From Pycnopodia helianthoides (taxonomy: Eukaryota > Echinodermata > Asteroidea > Forcipulatida > Asteriidae), in NCBI GenBank assembly GCA_032158295.1, contig CM063251.1, positions 21,909,186 to 21,973,185 on the forward strand: a stretch of 64,000 nucleotides of DNA, written 5' to 3'. This document shows, in pieces, positions 27,501-39,500 of the stretch. The position numbers were made by a program, and so were the translations under genes. The notes beneath the pieces are model-generated. The model did not search any database. It was not told the origin of the DNA and saw nothing but the letters and a program-made list of their open reading frames with translations. How positions within the stretch are numbered: the first letter of the stretch is position 1; each line of letters opens with the position of its first letter.

Positions 27501-30500
27501 TATTGGGGATGGGGTTGTCGCAGCCCCCACACACCCCTGGTCGCTTGAAAGTTTATAAATTAGGTTGAAGATACATGTACTTCTATTGCTAGTGAGTGAA
27601 TAACCTATTGTGTACCATCTATCATCAACAGCTGGTCTTCAGAGCTGCTTCAAGCCATTTGGGACAGTGAGAGTAGAGTGGCCAGGAAAAGATGGCAAAC
27701 ATCCAAAATATCCTCCAAAAGGTGAGATAAGCCCACATGCATATAATGTGCATGATCAGCGTGCAAATTATTATTGGTGAAATCCAAGTCCAATCAATAC
27801 TGGCAACCGTCATGGCGCGTTGATTTTGAAGTAATGAGGTACACAACTATAAAACCTAGCATAGCTACATAAACTACAGCATGTCATCCATCTTGGCGGC
27901 TTGGCTTATTTTTTAACTGTATACTCGGTTTCCCAAGATGCATTGCGGTATATTTTTAAGATGGCGCTTGTGCATGGCTACTGTGTAATTTGTTGTTTGT
28001 TTGTTTGTTAGTTTAATGTTAAAAACGCTGTTTCTTCGAGTTATGATAGTATTTCAGACAGAAAAATATATAGAGGATTGATAGTGGGTTTTAACTTAAT
28101 TATCAGTGAGATTTTAGATTGAAACCCATCATTTTTCTGTATAATTGCCACATGCCTAATTTGTCTCGAAAACTGACAAAACAAAGTTCAAGTAGCTCTG
28201 CCAATTACATTTTCTGCAGGTAAATGTATCTTTTCCTGAAACCTAAATTCATAGCTGGTTGTAAGAGACTACAAAAAAATGCATGATTGTTTAAAATTCC
28301 AGTCATGTCAGTTCAATAATAATTTTTCGTTTTGAGTTTCACAAATAAGTGGAATGTTGTTTCCAAAGAAGAGCCTATTTCTGTTTTGTAACAGTTGATT
28401 GCAACACATGTTACACTGTGCACTCCCCCTCTTGTCTTTCAACACTCTAGTATTACATGATCAGTCAGCAGTTTGACTTAACTGCATGACAGCGTAAGTG
28501 GCTGAGCTTAAAGGCAGGATATATTTTTGGTAATTGTCAAGGACTCGTATCCTCACCTGGTGTATCCCAACATATGCATAAAATAACAAACCTGTGAAAA
28601 TTTTGGCTCAATTGGTCATCGAAGTTGCAAGAAAAATAATGAAAGAAAAAAAAGCCACCCTTGTTGCATAGAATTGTGTGCTTTCAATTGCCTGCGGGAG
28701 AAAGGCTTTCAGTTCCAAATATTTTAGTGAGAAATTACCTCTTTCTCAAAAAACTACACAACTTCAGAGGGAGTCGTTTCTCACAATGTTTTATACCATC
28801 AGCAGCTCTCATGTGCTCCTTACCAAGTAAGTTTTTACGGTAATGTATTTCTTGAGTAGTTACCAAATGTATCCACTGCATTTAAGTGTTACTGTTCCCA
28901 TGCTCGTAGCCATATTTCTTATATGATTTAGAATTACATCACAAGAATTACGGTAATCCGAGGTGTCAATGGGCTAGTAGACTGAGACACTACCTCATCG
29001 GTTGTGCAAAATGTCAGCAATTTAAACAAACTATGTGTATGCCATCAGTGACTAAGCTTATTCTCTTTTATCACATTAATACAGGTATGTCCATTTTTAA
29101 AACAAATCTTTCACCTAATCTGAAATATTAACACGGCAGTAGTACTGGGTAAATAAAGCTTTACTAAAAAGTAAGGCAGTGTCTTGTTTGCTTTGTGAGT
29201 TGCACAACAAACAAAACTCAAATGGGATTGACGACATTTTAAAGATGACTGTGCTAGTGGTGTTGCAATCTTCGAAGTGTATTTTTTGAGAAATAAAACC
29301 TTATATAGAGAGTTTTTTCAGAATGTTTTGAGAATTTCTCTCGTGGAGCGCTTGTCTGACTTTATCTAGGAGTAACGCACACAATCACCTGACCATGTGC
29401 AATAGCTTGTACATGAATCTTGCTGGTACCAGTGCATTATTTATAATATTACACGGTGAGGCAGTTTAGAGATTAGTTTACCTATCACCTGAGCCGTGAA
29501 TCTCAGGCAATGTGGCCAACCTCGGCACATGCATAAACATGCAGGTGGCTGACCTTATGTCTGCATAAAATGTGACTTGCAGACGATTCCGTTCAATGAT
29601 GATGATGACAAAGTACACGAAAAAAGACAATGATGTACTTACCTTGGGCCGTTTACAGGCAAGTATAAGGTCTCTGAGATGTAGAACAAAGAGCCATTCC
29701 AGCAGATTTATTCTGCATCTCCTTGGAACTCCTTGCCAGATGCATGTTTCCCTCCATCCTACAATCTACACTATTTTAGGAGGAATATCAATTCCTACCT
29801 CCAGCTCCCCTGTGTTACTTTCATCTTAAATGTTTTCTTGTAGACCCTTAACAGGAGTGGCTTTTAGTGTTGTCATGGCAAACTTGCTGTATTTAAAGTA
29901 TAACAAAAAAACAAAAAAACGCATGGAGGTAGGAAATAGGTGCCAAGTTTAGGGGATTGAAAAAATTGGTTTAGTAATAACAAAAGACCAAAGTATTCGT
30001 GTGTGTATTAAAACTCAGACCTCATTCATTTTAGAGAAGTAAGGTACAAGGTAAATAGTGTGTTACTTTTTAGCAACATTTTGCTGCATTTAAGCCTTTT
30101 TTTTATTAAGGTGAAGTAATCATCTATATTAATTTGTTTTTATTAATGAGGTATTTACTGTTAACAACTTTGTCTCTTCATGAAAACAAAACAAATGAGG
30201 TGCAAGAATTGACTCAAATGCAAAAATGACATTCGCACTTTGTGACAACTGTAAAATACACTCCACTAAATACAATTGTCATTAGGAATTGTCAATTGTT
30301 GAAAATGCAAAAGTCACAACGCTTCTGTCTGGCGTGCCAATGCTGTGAACTGCGATGTGCAGAAGATTTTTTGTGTGTGTTTATGGATGAATGTAATTAC
30401 ATATCCATAATCTGGGGGGGGAATGTTTTTGAGAAAAATTAAATTAGGAACAAACTTGTGAATTTTGATGAAACATGCTCTTGATGAAAACAATGAGAAT

Positions 30501-33500
30501 CATTTAGAAGTGTGTTTGATTGGCTGCGACGCTTCACCAAATAGCTTAATTTTCTTTTGCCATTCTAAGTAGGAAGATTTTTTGGGAAGGGTGCTCTTTT
30601 TTGCAAGGGATAAAAAGATCCTCTACAATCACTCTTCTCAAATAATATAATATGATGAGAAATATCAAATTTATATAAACTGCATCATAAGTTCGCTACT
30701 TTTAGGCATAAGTACTTTTAAAGAATGCTGTTGTAAATATTACATCACCGAAAAATGACATGTTGGTATAAATGCCAAAGGTGTTAATTGCTGTCTCAAT
30801 GGATATTAAACTGCACAGTGTTGTGGTTTTGATAGTTCCTGGTTGTGCAAATGAGCAGTTTTAACTACCGGTACCTATCTTTCTAGGTTATCCTGTTCTG
30901 TTTCCTGTAAGAGGGGAAGGCAATTGGACGTGTGTGCACTACCTGCGATTTCAGAATTTAGGTTTCAAAATTCTAGATTTCAATGATACTAATTTACACC
31001 TGGATTAAAAGGCCCTTACCTTTCATCAAACACAGGGCTCGAATTTTACACTGGACCGCAGGCCCGAGCCGGTGATTTTAGTGTCGGGCCAGTAGACTCA
31101 AGACCTGACAAGTCCAGTTGTCTTGTGTTTTTCAAATTGAATAAGAATGCTTCACAGAGTAATAAAAAAAACAAAATATGTTCAAATAGTGACTTAGGGT
31201 CTGATAAATACCTTTCAACTCTTTTAAGTAAAGTACACTTTATATGAAAGACAAATGAGACAGATCTTCTCTTACATGTTTTAGTGTTCGTTCAAATGAA
31301 AACTGTTATATGCATGCTAAGCTGCGTCAACAAGGTTCTCTCATTTTGAATCTGGTCTTGCAACAAAAATTCTGGTCCAGTAAATATTTTAAGCTACAAG
31401 CCCTAGGGTCTTGTTGATTTTGAGCCCTGAAACACCCCCTTTAGAACCCAGCCCCGACCCTTCTGGGCCCTCTCCCTTCGTCAAACACCCCTTGGTGATG
31501 GTTACAGTGCACATTTTTATTTATCTCTTTAAAGGTGGGGGGGGGGGGTGGGGGTGCAAAAATTGACTTGTTTATGCAATTTTGTATGCAGTAAACAATG
31601 ACATGGCGCCATACATTTTGTGTGATTTGACAATCCATAGTGGTTAGGTACTGTTGCTGTGTGAATGCATACTGCCTTGTAAGTCTTATACATATTCAAA
31701 CAGCCATGTTCACGTACATTGCATTAATGTTTGTGGAGGAATATGAATTGCGCATTTTAACGGCAGTTACTATAGGCAGGTTGATTCTGTATAATCTAAA
31801 CACGTTGAACTGGGTAATTTGTGTATTTTGGGTATTGTGTTTTCTGTCCATGAAAAATTTACTCCGTAAATGTGTATGCAGATATTTAGTTGCAAATAAA
31901 AGACCCTGTACATATGGTTATGGTTTACTCATGCTTTATATATTTTTTGTACAAATCATGGGTTAGGTTTTTAAATTTTGTTATTACACTCGTATGAACC
32001 AAGGAAATGAACAAAAAACAAAAATGACTTTTAGCACAGTTCAAGCTGTTATTTTTCCCCAACAAAACAGGTCAATTGCCAGGGAATGAAACGTAAACGT
32101 TAAACAAATAAATTGCCAAATTGGAATATTGGTCATGGTAACAAAGTGAATGACGCTGGTCCTGGCTGGACTGTAGAGGGCACCACATTAGTGTGAGTCT
32201 GCAGCAAATTATGTATTTATCCCAAATGCGATGACATTTTTTGTCTTCAAGCAAGCTTGATTCTGATTGTTAAATCCTTAGCAAGAAGACCTGTTCTATT
32301 ACACTGTTCTAATTCTTTGTATTGCGCTATTTTTGAGTTGCATGTCAAGTTTGCTTGAAGATAAATTTGTCATCACACGCGCGCTTGTGGAAAACGGAAA
32401 ATACAACGTCTGCTTCCCATATCTGAATCGTCCTCCGGACTCGATGGATATGGAACACACTGGAAGCACTATATTTTTGCGCTTGTGTGATGACTATTAT
32501 TATAATATAATTCATTAATCAAGTAAGGTTTGCGGTGACACCATGTGCAAAAATCTCTCTTGTGAGTAGTGGTGGTTCTGAGAAGAACCAGTGGTTTTCA
32601 ACTCAAAGTTTCGATCAGTATGCTCTGATCGTCTTCAGGAGAAAGAGCATACTGATCAAAACGTTGAGTTATCAAACCTCACTAAATTGTACTCCCACTA
32701 AGCAAAATTTCAAATCCTATTAATATAATTGTCTTTCACGCAGGTTATGTTTATGTGCTGTTTGACAATGAGAAGTCAATCAAGGCCTTACTGCAGGCTT
32801 GTACCCATGACTTCCTTGGAGGTGGAGAGTACTACTTCAAGATTTCTAGCCGAAGAATGAGAGGAAAAGAGGTACAAAAATAGTCCGTTTTAGAAAGAAA
32901 AAACAGGGTTCGTGATCATGAGTTGTGTTTCTTTTTGTGGGAGGAAGAGAGGGAGGTAATGAAGTGGGTACACTTTCATTAATAACACCCAATTCACGTG
33001 CCGTCAACATCACAACCTTGGTTGTGCCATTTTGCGGAGTCAATGTCCCCATGTATTTCACATTGTAGTGAGCATTTTAGATGAGTGGCTGAGCTTCATT
33101 AGAACTTTTTGGAGGGCTGGGCTTACTTTTTCAAACCTGTGCTGATGTTAAGGGCTCTATTTACTGATGACTGGGTCTTACAAAAATAATCCTAATCATG
33201 GGTGTTTCAGGAGTTACAAACATGGTATGAAACCACTCTTTATGAGAATCATTTTCCTAAACACCTGTTTTATTTGCAAATTTATGGGCTGTAGACACTT
33301 TAGTAATAAAATGTGTTGACATGATTCTTACATTATCGTGCAATTTAATTTAAAAGCCTCTTATACAACCCAGATGAAATTGAAATCTGCATATATGAAT
33401 AATATGCACATTGTCCGATGTATGTAAAGAGGTAACATAGCTGGAATGAAACAATGGAAACGCCTTGGCTTTGTACAAAATCCTGTTTTCATTGGTGCTG

Positions 33501-36500
33501 TGCATACTGGCTATAAAGAGGGGTTCCAAGGTCTAAATGAGTTTAGGTAGAGAGACCTTGTGAAAGTGGGGAAAAAGTTACAAGTCTCTACCTCACGTTA
33601 AAATGGTGTAAAACGTAATTTTATTTGATACTCTTTAAGAGCGAAATTTGAAACTTGGTGTCATCGTACAGCAAAAACAAATGGGTCGGTACATTGTACA
33701 TTACAAAGAGGAATTTCTGGGCCAGTCATAAGCTCAAGATTTCAATGCTGTTTTGATTGAATGTATTCAAAATTCTGTTAGGAACTGAAAATTCTTTGTT
33801 CAAAAATGTACAGACCGTATACTTGAAATGTGACGACATCAAACATTTTTGGATTTTGACAAAAATTGCACTTGAAGGGTATCAAGCACAGTGGTATTTC
33901 ACACCATATCAACGTAAGATTAGAGACTCAGAATTTTTCATCATTTTTATGAGGACCATTGGAAATGAGTGCATCACAAAACTGAATGTGACCTTGGAAC
34001 CCCTCTTTAAGTTTCCTTTGGCAGAAGCAATCAACAAATCCTGCATGACTTTAAAAAAAGAAAGGAGAAAAAAAAGAGAAAAAAGGGGGTGGCGGGGTTG
34101 GTCCATAACCAGCCTGTAATTCTCTCCATTCCATCATCAGCTATACAAATATATAAAAAACAATAAAAAAAAAAAAAAAACCAATTAAGCAAAAGCTATA
34201 AAGATCATCACAAAAGGAATAATTTTTATTATGAAGTCATTTCATTTTGGGCATTCCAGGAAAATTTTACCAGCATGGTCTTGGTGTTAAGTTTTTTATA
34301 AGTTGCTAACGAATACCTGTGACTTGCCCAAAGAATTAATTGTCCTCATTGAATGTGGTTTGCACAAATTTTTATCTGATGTCCATTTATTTAAAAAAAA
34401 AGCCGGCCCAGCATGAAAGAGACAATCCTTTCCAGTTTAAGTTTTAACTATTTAACTACATTTTTCTTGATGCCTCCTTTTATATATAATTTGTTTTGGT
34501 AAAGATTAAAACCTCCCGTTCCTTTCCTTTTCCTGTTGGGCTAGCTCTCTTTATTTATTCTTTTCGGCTAAGCCACCAATTCAGACACGGCCTTAGAATA
34601 GTCCTATTCATTTAGCCACGCCCACCACAGCAACTGTCTATCAATGATGACCACAAGGTAGCACCTGTGACACCATACATGTTTCTCTCTGCTGCGCGCC
34701 ACGATTAAGACAAAAGATTTTAAGCTGTCTGTGGACTTTAAGGTGTGTGCTCGCAATTGCGATTGTTCAATGCAGTAAAGGGTGGAGTTAAAGGTATTAT
34801 ACAGGATTGGTAGAGCTGACAAAATAGTCACAGCAAGTGTTCATGCTTTGTTTGATCAACCATTATATATAAAATAACAAACCTGTGAAAATTTGGTCTC
34901 AATCTGTTGTGTGAGTAAGGGAGAAAATAGTGAAAAAACCATGCACAATTTTCAGCATGTCAACACATTGTCCTTAATTTGGGTTGATCAGCTGTTGCTT
35001 ATTTTAGGTTTTCAGATTCAGTTTTCTCAAATGTGTTTCATTTCAGAGGGAAATATTTTACACAAAAAATGGTTTTAGTATGAACTTTATAATCAGTAAG
35101 CTTTCAGACTAAAAATTAAACAATTATTTAAAAAAATCTTTACCAATCCTGTATAATACCTTTAATGGATTGCTCTAGTGTACTGTTCAAGGCAAACATC
35201 CCACTTTTCTTTTCTAATTCTATCAAAAACTCCTTTTTGTAAATTACGCCAACAATGCTTGCTTTATTTTTTTTTGCTTTAAAACCAAATGTTGTTTTCC
35301 ATTCCTTTTCCCCCGACTTCCCCTCCCTTAATCAGGTCAAAGTTAACCCCACAGTGTCCGTGTGCTACCCCTCCCAAGAAATCCATCAAGACTACGAAAA
35401 GATTGTGAGTTTTGTTGTTGTTGTTGACGGTTTTCATTCTTGTAATTGCACACCTGTGTCAATATCTGCTGAAACCTTGTTTGTTTTTATTTTGAACTGC
35501 ACTGCTCTATTTTGCCACTTCTGTAGACAGCAATGTTGAAAGCTAATCTCAGTGGTCAAATTTGAAATGTGAAGACATTAATAACTGACTATCCAGATAG
35601 CTGACTTCACCACTTTGGTGGAAGTCTGCTAGTATGACGCATTCAAAGATGTTTTTCCCCATAATATGTGGCCATTATAGAGCCCAGCAGGCGCGGTTCT
35701 AGAGCCACAATTTTTTGGGGGGCTAGACCTTTTGCACGTGACGTCACCCTTTAATTTTCGCTACTGCTATTTCATTTTCGGAGTCGGAAAGCAACATTAC
35801 AGTGCATTTTTCATGTATTTGGTGCGTAATAAGTATAAAGATACAATAATCATACAACACATGATGCAGTTGCGTGCAAATTATTTTGACTCCAAAACGG
35901 TGGACAGAACAAAAGCTTGCAGTGGTGTAACGACTTTGATTGAGAATATTATGGGATGTTTATAGAGGGAAGAGTGAAATCATAATATGTAGCCGTGTGC
36001 AATCAAGTCAAATGATGAGATCATGTGGCCACAAATTTTGTTTTGATGGTATTCGATAAAAGCATCATATAGAGAGGTTTTATTAATGGACAATCAAAGA
36101 AAAATAATTGGACCGGAACGCAGTCATAATGTTCAAAAAGCTTACAAATTTGTCAGTTATGAAGATTCTCTCCGTGACGAGTGAGAACAATGTATCGAAA
36201 GGCAAGCTTTAAAATCATTTGAGGCGTCAAGTATAGTTCTTTTTAGAAAATGGGGGGGGGGGGGGAGGAAGGGCAGAAACCGCCGGAAGCCCGGGGGCTG
36301 GACAGAATGGAGGGAGGGAGGGTGGTGAGAGAAAGTATATTATGTTTAACCATAGAGCAAGGAGCAAATTAGTGATGTGTTAATTGAAGTGCGGAAAAAT
36401 GGAAACTATTATCTCCAGAGGTAGACATCGAGGGATAAATAGGCAGAGAAACGTTGTGAATCAATGTCCCATGGCTCTGGTGTGGTCTCGTAATCAACCA

Positions 36501-39500
36501 TCCTATGACTGTTTGTTGTTTAAGTTGGAGACAAAAGGTCTCTGTCTTTTGAAAAGTCAGTAGGCGATGTTTAAAACAGACATTTTCTTTGATGTTTTCA
36601 AGCCTCCTTATACTAATAGAAAAAAGAAGGTTTTTAGGAAGGGAGGGGAGGGGGAGGTAAAGAGGTTAGAACTTACTAAAAAAGAAAATTTTTCCGGTGA
36701 TAATATGTTAAGCCACTTGTGTTTTATCCAAACTGAGATTGGTTTTTTACGTTCATGTAATACAAAACAAAACGAGGCGGGAGCGCGCGCCGGCGGAAAC
36801 CGCAAATTCTAAACACCGCGCTTGTCTGACGTGAAACATTGAACCGTACGTGTAGTCTGGGCCAAAACTATATTATATGTGAAAAGACCGTGCAAATCTA
36901 TTCATTTCCAATTTTTAATGAAGATACAGTATTTTTAAGCATGTATCTTCTTCTTCTTTTTTTCCCTTGCATTTTTTTGCCCCCCCCCCCCCCCCGTAGA
37001 ACCGCGCCTGTAAATTGTTACAAATTTTTAAGGTTTTAGGATTTTTTCCACAGATTTCTCTTTGACTTCAAACTATCTTAACCCTTTCAGCCCAAAAGGC
37101 AACTTTAGTCGACTGTGCACTATACCCTGCTTGAGCCCCAAATGGCAACTTAAGTCGACCAAGATTTTTAAAAACAAAACACGCAAGCCTGAGCATAAAA
37201 GCCATTTGTTAAAAAGCTGTAGTTTTGTCCATATTCACCCTCCGTACCCAAGCTTACTATGGCTGGAAAGAGAAAAAATGGATCTTTCTAATGATGGTAA
37301 AATAAGGTTGCTAAGTATTATGCAATCCCTTCAAATTGGAGTGGAAAGATTCAAAATGCCTAGCACCTAGGTTTCAGGTTTTTCCCCGACAGATTACTCT
37401 TTGACTTCAAACTATTTTTAATCGTCATCCAAGGGGAGACAGAAAACTGTTTAAAAACTACAGTTTTTAATTTGGGTTGTTTTGTGATATGCCACATTAC
37501 CAAATCACCAGAAATTAAAATAGTGCATGTCAAATTACTTGCAAATAGTGAAATGGCATTAAAAGTGAAGACAACTGAAACATCAGCCATGATTGCAACG
37601 TTGATGTGATGTCTTGAACATTCTATATGATTAGAAATACTTACCTTATGGGCCCTATAATTCAGTGTTATTTGAAAGCTGCTGTTCTTATCTGTTTGAT
37701 GAGCAAAACCAAACCTGTTTTGAGTGCTGGCAAAAACTGCCCTCCAAAATTTGGGCAAAACAGAGGGGAAAATTCGGGCACAGCAAGAAGAAAACAATTG
37801 GACAAAGAAAGCCAAAAATTATTTTTATCCATTAAACATTTTGGGCAAATCAACCCCTCTGCCCCCCCCCCCCACCCTTAACCAAAGAGTCCCCATACGG
37901 CCATGCTGATAGTAAACAATAATTTGAGAGATGGCTGGTGTGGAAAGCAGAGTTTCCTCTAAATGCAGGAAAGATAACACAAAAATGAGCACCAAACATC
38001 CTGAGAAATGTATTTGTTCATTGGCATGTTGTTTTCAAGGAAATGATTGACCCGGTTTTAGCATTTTTATTTTAGCCCTATCGTTTTCAAAATGTGAACA
38101 AATTAATAATTTACACCTGATGCTCCATGCAGATATCGGTCACTTCTCAGAAATAGTGAAATGGCATACAAAATGGAGACAACCTAACCATCAGCCATAT
38201 CATCAGTCATGATGACATTATGTACTTTAGACCCTAATTAGGTGTTATTTGAAAGCTCTTGTTCTCACATATTTGATGAGCAAATAACCCAGTTTCTAGA
38301 TTTTGGCAGGAAGTGCCTGGTTTGGGCATGAAGTGTCACATATTTGCACAATAAGAAAAAAAGACCCTTAGTTTTATTAGGGAGGCCTGGTGCCCACATC
38401 CATGGTTTATGTTCAGGTTTGTTTAGCATTTTTTGTTTTTTGTTTCTTGTTTTTTCTTGTTGATGACCCAAAATAAAATGCTGTTGTCACGTCAGCCCTA
38501 CTTTAGCTTGCACACACCCCCCTGTTTGCACAAATACCACGCCGTAATGGCTTCGCGCTTGCATTGACTCCTAACACTGCTTCTCAAATGGGCCTGACCA
38601 ATGTATTTGAGCTTCCTACTGGCCTGTTATATAAATATCACACTGTTGTTGCTATGGATAGACTAATCAGGATCTACATGTAGGATTCAAGTTCGCTTGA
38701 AGATAATACTCAAAAACGCAAAGAAAGTTACCTTACACATTCTTCACTGCGCTTCTTAAAATTTAACGACTCTCACAGACTTGGCATTTTGTTCCTTTTA
38801 AATGAATTTCACCTGGATGTGAGTCCGCTGAACTGGGTGGGGGTAGAAAGCATGAAACTGTTGCGTACCCTGAACGGTTACTGCTGATGAAAAACAACTC
38901 CTAAGGAATTCTCAGCACTGTTGCACTTCACTCTTGTCCACAAAATCAAACTGTATTCCTGGAATATTCACCTTAGCCTACGAATACAACTTGTCAATTT
39001 GTTTGTTTGATTTTTTGGTCATTTATTTTTAACAATCTTCTAAAAACAAATGAAGGAAAAAAATGAGCCCGACCCCCCCCCCCCAAAAAAAATAGCCAAA
39101 TCCTGGGTACTCCACAGCTGATAATTTAAAGTATGATTCTGGTTAGACCACATCAGCCCTCAACATGAGAAATTCCCCAACCAAGAATAATTTCAGTAAC
39201 AATTGAAACAGAACAGTAAGTTGTGTTAGTGGATTTCTAATGTAAAATCTATAAATTAACTAATTTATAACCTACCAACTGTACAAAAATAGTCATAAAG
39301 TTGTACATTTTTAAGAGCCCAAGTATTTCTTAGTGGATTCTGATAGAGGAAGACATGCTCTATCGAGTCATTTTAATTTCGTTGATTTTCGGAATGATAC
39401 ATTATTACAAAAATTGGGTCAAAGGTCATGATGACATATTAACGGTAACGGTGGCCTACTTTTCACAAAATTTATTTTTGACAAAAGAATTGAATTGAGC

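Larger units (their letters stand above)
27722..32743 (+). other. CPEB intron (5.0 kb)
   Basis: Intron GTGAGA to TTTCACGCAG. It holds an antisense MITE of the TTAAAGG group (28508 to about 28842), a CAGGGCTCG-ended MITE (31033-31429), a G-run near 31539, and a long-armed hairpin (32593-32678) ending 65 bases before the next exon. No coding exon recognised. Confidence 0.85.

Noticed and set aside
33757..34119. Plus frame of 120 codons
   Set aside because: It lies mostly within the MITE at 33514-34009 and ends in a Lys/Arg-rich low-complexity run.
37360..37815. Minus frame of 151 codons
   Set aside because: It spans intronic repeat DNA with no recognisable domain; part of the frame overlaps the diverged direct-repeat pair.
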